64,000 bases of DNA from Catenulispora acidiphila DSM 44928 (GTDB lineage: Bacteria > Actinomycetota > Actinomycetes > Streptomycetales > Catenulisporaceae), in contig NC_013131.1 of NCBI RefSeq assembly GCF_000024025.1, positions 744,001-808,000 on the forward strand, in the 5' to 3' direction. The position numbers were made by a program, and so were the translations under genes. A model generated the notes under the pieces. The model ran no database searches. It was not told the DNA's origin and saw only the letters and a list, made by a program, of their open reading frames with translations. Below, piece by piece: positions 8,952-16,827 of the stretch (position 1 is its first letter; each line of letters starts with the position of its first letter).

Positions 8952-10583
8952 ATGGATGCCATCACCCACACCCCCGCCCCGGTCAACGAGCCGGTCCGCG
9001 CCTACGCCCCGGGCTCGGCCGAGCGCGACTCGCTCCAGCGCCGGGTCGCCGAGATCGCGGCCGAGCGCCACGAGCTGCCGATGACGATCGCCGGGCGGCG
9101 CCGGATGGCCTCCGGCGAGCGCGTCGAGGTCGTCCAGCCGCACAACCACAAGCACGTGCTCGGCGACACCGCCAACGCCTCCGCGGCCGACGTCGCGGAC
9201 GCCGTGGCGGCGGCCAAGGCGGCGGCGCCGGCCTGGCGCGCGCTGCCCTTCGACGAGCGCGCGGCGGTCATCCTGCGCGCCGCGGACCTGCTGTCGGGCC
9301 CGTGGCGGGACACCGTCAACGCCGCGACCCTGCTCGGCCAGTCGAAGTCGGCGCAGCAGGCGGAGATCGACGCGGCCTGCGAGCTGATCGACTTCTGGCG
9401 CTTCAACGTGCACTTCGCGCGGCAGATCCTGGCCGAGCAGCCGCCGGCCAACTCCGCCGGCGTCTGGAACCGCACCGACTACCGGCCGCTGGACGGCTTC
9501 GTCACCGCGATCACCCCGTTCAACTTCACCGCCATCGCCGGCAACCTGCCGACCGCCCCGGCGCTGATGGGCAACACCGTGGTGTGGAAGCCCTCGCCGA
9601 CGCAGCAGCTGGCCGCGCAGTACACGATGGAGCTGCTGGAGGCCGCCGGGCTCCCGGCCGGCGTCATCAACCTGGTCACCGGCGACGGCCTGGCGGTCAG
9701 CGAGGTCGCGCTGAACGACCGCGAGTTCGGCGGTCTGCACTTCACCGGCTCCACCAAGACGTTCAAGGCCCTGTGGCGCCAGACCGCGGAGAACCTGGAC
9801 GTCTATCGCTCCTACCCGCGCATCGTGGGCGAGACCGGCGGCAAGGACTTCGTCGTCGCGCACCCGAGCGCCGACGCGGCCGCTCTGGTCACCGCGCTGG
9901 TCCGGGGAGCGTTCGAGTACCAGGGGCAGAAGTGCTCCGCGGCTTCGCGTGCCTACATCCCGCGCTCCCTGTGGGAGTCCGGCGTGCGGGAGCAGTTGGC
10001 CGACGTCACCGGGACCATCACCTACGGCGACGTCACCGACTTCTCCTACTTCGGCGGCGCGGTCATCGACCGCCGGGCCTTCACCAAGCACAGCGACCTG
10101 TTCGCGCGGGTCCGTGCCGAGGGCAAGGTGGAGATCCTCGCCGGCGCCACGGCGGACGACTCACAGGGCTTCTTCGTGCAGCCGACGATCCTGGTCGGCG
10201 AGGACCCGCACCACGAGATCTTCACCGACGAGTACTTCGGTCCGATCCTCGCGGTGCACGTCTATGAGGACGCGCGCTATAGCGAAGTCCTGGAGTTGGT
10301 CGACAGCTCCACGCCCTATGCGTTGACCGGCTCCGTGTTCGCCACGGACCGCGCCGCCGTGGAAGAGGCGCACCGCAAGCTGCGCTTCGCCGCCGGCAAC
10401 TTCTACGTCAACGACAAGCCGACCGGCGCGGTCGTCGGGCAGCAGCCGTTCGGCGGCGGCCGGGCCTCCGGGACCAACGACAAGGCCGGCTCCGCGCAGA
10501 ACCTGCTGCGCTGGCTGAGCCCGCGCACAGTGAAGGAGACTTTCGTGCCGCCGGTGGACCACCGGTACCCGCACATGGGCTGA
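8952..10583 (+). CDS. pruA: L-glutamate gamma-semialdehyde (P5C) dehydrogenase
   Basis: Aldehyde dehydrogenase of 543 residues, of the P5CDH length class. It converts pyrroline-5-carboxylate/glutamate semialdehyde to glutamate with NAD. The general base Glu294 is in VGETGGKDF and the catalytic Cys328 in YQGQKCSAASR; the C-terminus carries PTGAVVGQQPFGGGRASGT. It completes proline breakdown with the preceding gene. A hairpin just after the stop (10609-10633) should end the transcript. Confidence 0.95.
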   Translation: MDAITHTPAPVNEPVRAYAPGSAERDSLQRRVAEIAAERHELPMTIAGRRRMASGERVEVVQPHNHKHVLGDTANASAADVADAVAAAKAAAPAWRALPFDERAAVILRAADLLSGPWRDTVNAATLLGQSKSAQQAEIDAACELIDFWRFNVHFARQILAEQPPANSAGVWNRTDYRPLDGFVTAITPFNFTAIAGNLPTAPALMGNTVVWKPSPTQQLAAQYTMELLEAAGLPAGVINLVTGDGLAVSEVALNDREFGGLHFTGSTKTFKALWRQTAENLDVYRSYPRIVGETGGKDFVVAHPSADAAALVTALVRGAFEYQGQKCSAASRAYIPRSLWESGVREQLADVTGTITYGDVTDFSYFGGAVIDRRAFTKHSDLFARVRAEGKVEILAGATADDSQGFFVQPTILVGEDPHHEIFTDEYFGPILAVHVYEDARYSEVLELVDSSTPYALTGSVFATDRAAVEEAHRKLRFAAGNFYVNDKPTGAVVGQQPFGGGRASGTNDKAGSAQNLLRWLSPRTVKETFVPPVDHRYPHMG

Positions 10584-10608
10584 CGGCCTCCCTCGGCCCC
10601 AGCCCTCC

Positions 10609-10633
10609 GCTGCTGCTCGCTACGAGCAGCAGC
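10609..10633. terminator. Bidirectional hairpin between convergent genes
   Basis: GCTGCTGCTCG-CTA-CGAGCAGCAGC, a perfect 11-bp stem. The three-base loop is the stop codon of the convergent zinc-ribbon gene, so the right arm is also coding. Confidence 0.7.
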
Positions 10634-10835
10634 CACCGCCGCAGCATCCGCCAGCGTTGCCGGATGCTGCGGCGGTCTTGGTTCCGCCGCCGACGTTCAC
10701 GGCGACCGCGGAGATCAGCTTGACGGTGTCGTCGTGGCCCGCGGGGCACACGGCGGGAGCCGACGCCTCGGACATCGGGCGGGACAGCTCAAAGGTGTCG
10801 CCACACGCGCGACAGCGGTATTCGTAACGGGCCAT
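10620..10835 (-). CDS. FmdB-type zinc-ribbon protein
   Basis: Protein of 71 residues. It begins MARYEYRCRACGDTFEL, the FmdB/CxxC_CXXC_SSSS signature, with a second Cys in AVCPAGH in place of the usual CxxC. The Gly/Ala tail ends CCGGGCCS, a Cys cluster common in this family. It is thought to bind zinc; its role is unproven. ATG 10835 is supported by the conserved N-terminus; the upstream extension to 10928 is not. The tail is encoded by a perfect 15-bp inverted repeat (10636-10675). Confidence 0.85.
   Translation of the reverse strand: MARYEYRCRACGDTFELSRPMSEASAPAVCPAGHDDTVKLISAVAVNVGGGTKTAAASGNAGGCCGGGCCS
10636..10675. repeat. Perfect 15-bp inverted repeat inside zinc-ribbon gene
   Basis: CCGCCGCAGCATCCG at 10636-10650 pairs exactly with 10661-10675 around a 10-nt loop. 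It lies within the coding sequence for the Ala/Gly tail and directly beside the terminator hairpin. Confidence 0.85.
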
Positions 10836-10943
10836 ACCCCGAATCATAAGCGGTAAGTGATTTCCGCCTAGTGTCGGAAAAGGGGCTATTAAGATCTTCA
10901 CAGAGGTTTGCGTTATCTCGTACAGCACGCGATCCTATTGCGC

Positions 10944-12179
10944 ATGTCGCACCGCTTGGGGTCGCTCATGGGTGTCTGTGGTCTGGCCGCTTTGGCGTTC
11001 ATGCCACCTACGGTGCGAGCAGACGACGCAGTCCCCAAGGCCGCCTCGCAGTGGCCGCTCACGTACCTGAAGGCCGACCAGGTGTGGCAGCACACCAAGG
11101 GCGCCGGCGTCACGGTCGGACTGGTCGACTCCGGCGTCACCCCGCTCGGCGACACCCGCGACAACCTGCTGCCCGGCGCGGACTTCTCGCTCGGTCCGGA
11201 CAGCACCGGCATCGCGCACGTCGACACCGACACCGACAGCCACGGCACGACGATGGCCGTCCTGATCGCCGGGACCGGCGCCGGCGACGGACTGCACGGC
11301 CTGGCGCCCGAGGCGAAGATCCTGCCGGTCCGGATGCAGCAGGCGACGGGCTCGGACCCGGCGCACATCGCCGACGCCCTGAAGTTCGCGATCGCCCAGC
11401 ACGTCAAGGTGATCAACATGTCGCTCGGCACGGCGGACACGCCCGGGATGGCAGCGGCGGTGAAGCAGGCCGAGGCCGCCGACATCGTGGTCGTCGCCGC
11501 TGCCGGGAACGCGGGGAACGGGCACGTCATCATCCCGGCGGCCTATCCCGGTGTGGTCGCGGTCGGAGCGATCGACGCCACCGGCACTCGGTGGTCGGGG
11601 TCGGACTACGGACCGCAGGTCGCTCTGACGGCTCCCGGAGTGGGAATCCCAGTAGAGACCGCCTCAGGTGTGCCGAAGACTGTGAAGGGCACTAGTGAGT
11701 CCTCCGCATATGTGACCGCCTCCGTCGCCCTGGTCCGTGCGATGCATCCGGACTGGACTGCGGGGCAGACCATCCGTGCGCTCCTGGCGACCGCTACTAA
11801 GGGCGGCGGAGCTACAGGTCTCCAGCGCAATGACACATACGGCTATGGGATCGTCAATCCGTTGGCCGCGCTAAGCGTTGGCACTCCGGTCGCTAAGGAC
11901 AACCCGCTGATGTCGGGCGCGGCTCCGCTGGCCGCATCGCTTCCCGCCGCCGCTCCGTCGCCGGTCCATCCCGCGACGTCGACTCCGGGACCCATGGCCA
12001 CCAAGGCGCTGAAGGACTCCTCTCAGGCGGCGGCAACAGCCAAAACCGGGCTGGTGTCCTCGCGCCGGAACAAGATCTTCGCCGCTTGTGCGGGAGCGGC
12101 GGTGCTGGCACTCCTGCTGTTGCTGCTGAACGGTTCGCTAAAGCGGAGGGCACTGCGGAAAAACCGCGTGTGGCACTAA
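10944..12179 (+). CDS. Membrane-anchored S8 (subtilisin-family) serine protease, mycosin-like
   Basis: Protein of 411 residues. A signal peptide is followed by the protease domain with Asp62 (GLVDSGV), His100 (DSHGTTMA) and Ser251 (GTSESSAYVTA), all catalytic residues present. A Pro/Ala/Ser linker and one C-terminal helix (FAACAGAAVLALLLLLL) then a basic tail follow. This is the layout of type VII secretion mycosins, but no ESX genes are nearby, so the name is only a resemblance. The start is uncertain: ATG 10944 gives a normal signal peptide but has no ribosome site, and a TTG at 10908 is an alternative. It is divergent from the zinc-ribbon gene. Confidence 0.85.
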   Translation: MSHRLGSLMGVCGLAALAFMPPTVRADDAVPKAASQWPLTYLKADQVWQHTKGAGVTVGLVDSGVTPLGDTRDNLLPGADFSLGPDSTGIAHVDTDTDSHGTTMAVLIAGTGAGDGLHGLAPEAKILPVRMQQATGSDPAHIADALKFAIAQHVKVINMSLGTADTPGMAAAVKQAEAADIVVVAAAGNAGNGHVIIPAAYPGVVAVGAIDATGTRWSGSDYGPQVALTAPGVGIPVETASGVPKTVKGTSESSAYVTASVALVRAMHPDWTAGQTIRALLATATKGGGATGLQRNDTYGYGIVNPLAALSVGTPVAKDNPLMSGAAPLAASLPAAAPSPVHPATSTPGPMATKALKDSSQAAATAKTGLVSSRRNKIFAACAGAAVLALLLLLLNGSLKRRALRKNRVWH

Positions 12180-12224
12180 AGCGTGTTCCTAGGCAGCGCG
12201 CACAGTCAGTGGGAGAGTGAAGAA

Positions 12225-12974
12225 GTGGACCGCATTGCACACTTCGAGAGGGAAACAACCGCTTTCCATCGCGCCGCCCTGATGGCCGCCGTGCCGGACA
12301 CCCCGCTACCCGTCCCGTCGTGTCCGGACTGGACCACCGCGGACTTGGTGCGGCATCTCGGTCGGGTGCAGCGTTTGGTGAACCACGTGATCGTGGAGCG
12401 CCTGGAGACCATGCCGCCGGACCGGAAGACCATGTTCAGGGCGCCCACCGACGCCACCGCGGACGACCTCGCCGACTGGTTCGCCGAGGGCGCGACCGCG
12501 CTGGCCGAGACGTTCCGCTCCACCGATCCGAAAACGGCGGTCTGGACGTGGGGTGACGTGCACGGCGTCAGCTTCTGGCTGCGGATGCAGACCATCGAGG
12601 CGGCTGTGCATCGCTGGGATCTGGAGGGCGCGATCGGTTCTCCCCAGCCTGTGGACAAAGAACTCGCGGGCGATGGCGTGGCCCAGTTCCTCGACGACGT
12701 CATCCCGTTCCGCCGCCGAACGAAGTCGGTTCCGCCGATGGAGGGGGAGCGTTACCGCTTCCGCCAGACGGACGGTTCCGGCGTCTGGTCCGTCGCGCTG
12801 GAGCCGGACGGTCTCCGTCCGCTCGGCGAGGACGAACCCGCCGACGCCGAACTCGCCGGCACCGCCTCGGATCTCCTGCTCTTCCTCTGGCACCGCATTC
12901 CTGGCGAACCGCTTCTCGTGAGCGGGGATGCGAAAGCGCTTCAGCGTTTCTTCGTATTGGTGCCGACCGTATAG
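12225..12974 (+). CDS. Maleylpyruvate isomerase-family mycothiol-dependent enzyme
   Basis: Protein of 249 residues with the MDMPI_N/DinB-like fold. The N-terminus has ETTAFHRAAL, then PVPSCPDWTTADLVRHLGRV with metal-binding His, and the third ligand region IEAAVHRWDLE near residue 130. The C-terminal 80 residues are a sterol-carrier-like cap. Such proteins use mycothiol as cofactor; the reaction here is not known. GTG 12225 follows GGGAGAGTGAAGAA; the ORF opens further up without a ribosome site. It is convergent with the DUF1990 gene, 5 bp apart. Confidence 0.85.
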   Translation: MDRIAHFERETTAFHRAALMAAVPDTPLPVPSCPDWTTADLVRHLGRVQRLVNHVIVERLETMPPDRKTMFRAPTDATADDLADWFAEGATALAETFRSTDPKTAVWTWGDVHGVSFWLRMQTIEAAVHRWDLEGAIGSPQPVDKELAGDGVAQFLDDVIPFRRRTKSVPPMEGERYRFRQTDGSGVWSVALEPDGLRPLGEDEPADAELAGTASDLLLFLWHRIPGEPLLVSGDAKALQRFFVLVPTV

Positions 12975-12979
12975 CGGAA

Positions 12980-13582
12980 CTAGCGAGGGCTGACAGCCAT
13001 CGCCAACAGGTACTTGTTCGTATAGCGGTTCTGGATTATTCGCGTCACGGGACCGCCTAAGCGCGCATACCAAACGACGGGCTGTGAGAACGCCATGACG
13101 GTGAACTCCACCAAGCCTTCTGCGCGCGTCACGTAGAAGGCTTCGCGTCCGCGTTCCGGATGTCCGGGCAACGTCTCGTAGGCGTATCCGGCGTGGTCCG
13201 TACTGGCGAACTCCGCAGTGATTACGCGGAAGGGCGCACGGAGTGGGATCAGTCCTGCGACTCGGGAGACCAGCTGTCCTTCGAGTCCGACAGAGGGGGA
13301 GGGCAGAGCGAACGCCTGCCCTCCATCGGCATCGGCATCGGCATCGGCATCAGCGTCGGACGCGGCGGCGAACTCGATCCGCATTCCGGCGCCGAGCTGC
13401 GGTCCCCAGGACTGGAGCATCGCCCGGGCGCGCTCGAAGGCGCGGTCGAGCGAAGCGTCCTGCGGGTCGAAGGAGTGCGCCAGCGGGATGGAGCGCCGGA
13501 AGTAGCGGTGGCCGTCGGGAGTCGGGCCGAGGGCGGCGTCGCCGGGATGAGGCGGCGGTGTCGGTGTCGGCGTCGGTGTCAT
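12980..13582 (-). CDS. DUF1990 family protein with Asp-Ala repeat insert
   Basis: Protein of 200 residues. The DUF1990 hallmarks are GYAYETLPGHPERGREAFYV, EFTVMAFSQPVVWYARLGGP and a C-terminal RYTNKYLLAM. A tract of six Asp-Ala pairs (residues 76-87), encoded by a hexamer repeat, interrupts the domain; the N-terminus is Thr-Pro repeats. Codon 175 is TTA (13058-13060), so full translation should need the UAA tRNA of this window. It starts 22 nt after the stop of the DUF1023 hydrolase and could be co-transcribed with it. Function of the family is unknown. The start could be later than the Thr-Pro run. Confidence 0.82.
   Translation of the reverse strand: MTPTPTPTPPPHPGDAALGPTPDGHRYFRRSIPLAHSFDPQDASLDRAFERARAMLQSWGPQLGAGMRIEFAAASDADADADADADGGQAFALPSPSVGLEGQLVSRVAGLIPLRAPFRVITAEFASTDHAGYAYETLPGHPERGREAFYVTRAEGLVEFTVMAFSQPVVWYARLGGPVTRIIQNRYTNKYLLAMAVSPR
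13324..13353. repeat. Hexanucleotide microsatellite
   Basis: Four CATCGG units and one CATCAG, in frame within the DUF1990 gene, coding for Asp-Ala pairs. Copy number can change without frameshift. Confidence 0.85.
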
Positions 13583-13604
13583 CGAGCGGCCGCCCGGTTC
13601 CGGG

Positions 13605-14672
13605 TCAGTGCCCGCTCTGCGGCGACGACACCTCGGCGCCGCGCCCGAGGGCGATCAGCGCGAGGTTGCGCAGCGCGGTGTCCCCGGTGCGCAGGTAGTC
13701 GCTGTGGCCGCCGGTCCCGGCGTCGAAGAGCCGGGCGCCGAACGCCGGGTCGACCGGGTCGTCGCCGAAGCCCACGGAGACGCCCAGCAGGTCCACCTGG
13801 ACGTGCGGGACGTCGGCGATGCCGTCGTTGGCGCCGCGGCCGGCCCAGACCCGCGCGGTGGTGTCCAGGTCGGACACCGAGTCCACGCCCATGCCGGGGG
13901 AGCCGAACACGGCGATGTCCGTCGCCTTGACGTGCGCCGCGGCCTGGCCGCACAGCACCGAGCCGTAGCTGTGGCACAGCAGGCTCACCGGCGCGTCGTT
14001 GACGGTCCGGATCTGGGACAGGAACGACCGCAGCGCCTTGGCGCCGGCGTCGGCGCGGCCGAGCGTGGCGATGTGCATGCTGTCCACGGCCGGCGGGTCG
14101 TAGCCGAGCCAGCCGATGACCGCCAGCGACGACTTGTCCGCGCCCAACTCGACCGCCTGGTGGTACAGCGCCTCCGCGCCGACCCCCGGGCCCTTGGCGC
14201 TGTCGAAGTTGGCCAGCGTGTTGCCGGCGCCCGGCACGACCACCGCGATCCGCTTGGCGTGCGCCAGATCGCCGACCACCTCGATGCCCCGGCCGTCGCC
14301 GGAGGGGTCGAAGGACAGGAAGTCGCGGTCCGGAACCGCCAGGTTGCGCAGCGCGTGCGCCAGCGCCGGGTCCCCACCGAACTGCGCCTCGTTGGCCGCC
14401 TTCGCCATCGCGTCGCGGTTCAGGTCATAGCGTTGCGTCAGAGTCGCGGCACTGAGAGTGGGCAGTTTCGGCAGCGGGCTGTAGGCGATGGACGCGTGCG
14501 CGGGACTGCTGGTGACCAGCGCGGCACTCAGAGCGATCGAGACCGCGAGCGTCTTGCGCGGGACGCCGTGGGGCATGATCTTGCCGGGGCGCAGATGATC
14601 GATCTGGTGCCGCAGGGCGCCGTGCGGCCACAAGGCGGCCAGGCCGATGCGGGCAGAATCGAGCAGGCGCAT
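13605..14672 (-). CDS. DUF1023 alpha/beta hydrolase, secreted
   Basis: Protein of 355 residues. Hydrophobic segment KTLAVSIALSAALVTSSPAHA (residues about 40-60) acts as signal peptide. The DUF1023 hydrolase core follows, with RIAVVVPGAGNTLANFD, nucleophile Ser in LLCHSYGSVLCG, the acid region and the C-terminal His in GGHSDYL. It is an extracytoplasmic esterase-like enzyme of unknown substrate. ATG 14672 lies 9 nt after AAGGA; ATG 14576 would give a conventional shorter signal peptide and is a real alternative. Confidence 0.86.
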   Translation of the reverse strand: MRLLDSARIGLAALWPHGALRHQIDHLRPGKIMPHGVPRKTLAVSIALSAALVTSSPAHASIAYSPLPKLPTLSAATLTQRYDLNRDAMAKAANEAQFGGDPALAHALRNLAVPDRDFLSFDPSGDGRGIEVVGDLAHAKRIAVVVPGAGNTLANFDSAKGPGVGAEALYHQAVELGADKSSLAVIGWLGYDPPAVDSMHIATLGRADAGAKALRSFLSQIRTVNDAPVSLLCHSYGSVLCGQAAAHVKATDIAVFGSPGMGVDSVSDLDTTARVWAGRGANDGIADVPHVQVDLLGVSVGFGDDPVDPAFGARLFDAGTGGHSDYLRTGDTALRNLALIALGRGAEVSSPQSGH

Positions 14673-14886
14673 CGCATCGGTTCCTTACGGCTTTAGGCGG
14701 GATTCAGGCGATCCTACGCGATCCGCGTACTTGTCCGGGACCGGCTCGCTTGATCGTTTCGTGCAGATGGGACCGGTTTCCGCTCGGGGAAGATCCGGTC
14801 TCGTCCCCCGATCATCTGGTCTTGATCCGGATTTGTCGAGGGTCGCCGAGCGTATATCCCGGTGCGCCAAGTGAGGGACCGGTGGA

Positions 14887-15753
14887 TCAGTCGAACAATG
14901 AGCGCGGCCAGGTCCGGCGGGCCCGGACCACGTCGGAGGCGACCGCGACGAGGGTCAGCCGCGCCTGCAGATAGATCCACGCGAGCAGTCCGAGCACGAG
15001 CCCGAAGACCCCGTAGAGGGTCGAGGCGTGGCGCAGCTGGTGCGCGGCGATGAAGCCGCCGAGGTACTGCAGACCCTGCCAGAACAGTGTGGTGAGGATC
15101 GCGGCGAGACGCAGGTCACGCGCGGCCACCTCCGGAGCCGTCGCGGCACGCATCCCCAGCCAGAACAGCAGCGCGGTGAGCACGAACGAGGCGGCCAGCA
15201 GCCCGGCCCGCAGACCCGCGGTGAAGACGTGCCCGCCGGCCCACTCCCCGAGCGCCGTCATCACGGTCGTGGACAGCACCCCGAGTCCCATCGTCCCGAT
15301 GATGCCCAGGCTGCGCAGCCACGACTGCGGGAACCCCGGCCGCCGGTCCTCCGGCACGCCCCAGAGCAGGTTCATCGCGTACTGCGCGGCGTTGGCCAGC
15401 CCGAGCGCGCCGATCACGGTCACGATGATGGAGATCAGCAGCGCGACACCGCTGCGCCCGAAGTCGTGGATGTTGTTCTTCAGCTGCTCGCCGATGACCG
15501 GGAAGTCGACGAGCGCGGAGTTCAGCACGTCCTGCTGGAGCTGGGGGTTCGAGCGCAGTACGGCGCCGAGCACCGTGGTGAGGATCAGCAGCAGCGGGAA
15601 GAGCGAGATGAAAGCGAAGAAAGTGAGCATGGCGCCCAGGTAGCCGGCCTTCATCACCTGCAGCTCCCGGAACACCGCGACCGGGAACGCCAGCACGGGG
15701 TGCCGCTGCTGGAACCGGTCGATGCGGCCGGTCGTGGCGCGCAGCCGGGACAT
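14887..15753 (-). CDS. YihY/BrkB-family membrane protein
   Basis: Protein of 288 residues with six membrane helices. The family features are an amphipathic start (RFQQRHPVLAFPVAVFRELQ), GYLGAMLTFFAFISLFPLLL near residue 35, WGVPEDRRPG in a loop, and a C-terminal YGVFGLVLGLLAWIYLQARL. Function is unproven; the old name ribonuclease BN was an error. ATGs at 15771, 15762 and 15753 compete; 15753 has a GAGGGG ten bases upstream. A gene-poor 214-bp stretch lies to its left. Confidence 0.87.
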   Translation of the reverse strand: MSRLRATTGRIDRFQQRHPVLAFPVAVFRELQVMKAGYLGAMLTFFAFISLFPLLLILTTVLGAVLRSNPQLQQDVLNSALVDFPVIGEQLKNNIHDFGRSGVALLISIIVTVIGALGLANAAQYAMNLLWGVPEDRRPGFPQSWLRSLGIIGTMGLGVLSTTVMTALGEWAGGHVFTAGLRAGLLAASFVLTALLFWLGMRAATAPEVAARDLRLAAILTTLFWQGLQYLGGFIAAHQLRHASTLYGVFGLVLGLLAWIYLQARLTLVAVASDVVRARRTWPRSLFD

Positions 15754-15886
15754 GAACCCCATGCCCCTCATATAAGCACTGGTGCACGTCGTGGCTGTTC
15801 GCACCACGCGGACCGCTGAGTGAACGGCTGGGTGAAGGACTCACTCGGTTCCCATGCCGCGAGGTGCTTTCGCTAGGCTCGTCGCC

Positions 15887-16747
15887 ATGAAACTCCACGT
15901 CGGTTGTGCGATGTGGACGCTGGCGCGCTGGCAGGGACGGCTCCTGCCGCATCCCCTGCCGCCGCGCGAACGCCTCGCGGCCTACGCGACATGGTGCAAC
16001 GCCGTCGAAGGCAACACCACCTTCTACGCGACGCCCTCCCGCGCCACTGTCGAGATGTGGGCCGCGCAGGCTCCGGAGGACTTCCGCTTCCTGCTCAAGC
16101 TCCCGAAGCCGGTCACGCACGAACGCCGCCTAGCCCCCGAGGTCTTCGCCCCGGACGGCGCCCTGCACTCGTTCTTCACGGCGATCGAGCCGCTCGGTCG
16201 GCACGCCGCGCTGTGGATCCAGCTCCCGGCGAGCTTCGGTCCCACGGACCTCCCGACGCTGGCGGCGTTCCTCAGCCGGGTCCCGAAGGGCTACCGCTAC
16301 GCGGTCGAGGTGCGCCATCCCGCCTTCTTCGACGGCTCGCGCGGCGAGCGGGACCTGGAGGCACTGCTGACGGAGGCGGACGCGGAGTGGGTCCCCTTCG
16401 ACACGACAGTGCTCTACGAAACCCCGCCGACCACGGACGCCGAACGCGAGGCGTGGAGCAAGAAGCCGCGTCTGCCGCGCCGTACTCGAGCCCTGACACG
16501 CTTCCCCGTCGTGCGCTACATCGGCCGCGACGACGCCGAACTCACCGCCCAGGGCTGGCAGCCATGGGCGGACATCACGGCGCAGTGGCTGCGCGAAGGA
16601 CGCTCCCCGACGGTGTTCATCCACACACCGGACAACGCCGACGCACCGGTGCTCGCCAGGCGTTTCCACGAGGACGTGCGACGCCGGGTCCCCGAGGTGG
16701 AGGCTTTGGCCGAGCCGATGCCGGTGGGACCGCCGACGTTGTTCTAG
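15887..16747 (+). CDS. DUF72 family TIM-barrel protein
   Basis: Protein of 286 residues. Family marks are HVGCAMWTLARWQG at the start, YATWCNAVEGNTTFYATPS, FRFLLKLPKPVTHERRL, YAVEVRHPAFFD and the final VFIHTPDNADAPVLARRF. The fold is a TIM barrel; biochemical role unknown. ATG 15887 matches the conserved N-terminus, the start at 15854 does not. It is convergent with the lipoprotein gene. Confidence 0.9.
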   Translation: MKLHVGCAMWTLARWQGRLLPHPLPPRERLAAYATWCNAVEGNTTFYATPSRATVEMWAAQAPEDFRFLLKLPKPVTHERRLAPEVFAPDGALHSFFTAIEPLGRHAALWIQLPASFGPTDLPTLAAFLSRVPKGYRYAVEVRHPAFFDGSRGERDLEALLTEADAEWVPFDTTVLYETPPTTDAEREAWSKKPRLPRRTRALTRFPVVRYIGRDDAELTAQGWQPWADITAQWLREGRSPTVFIHTPDNADAPVLARRFHEDVRRRVPEVEALAEPMPVGPPTLF

Positions 16748-16827
16748 TACGCGTCTAGTCGCCGTCTAGGACGCTAGGACGCCCGCGGGCCAGAAACCGA
16801 GCGGCGGCGCGCGAAAACCTAGCCCGG

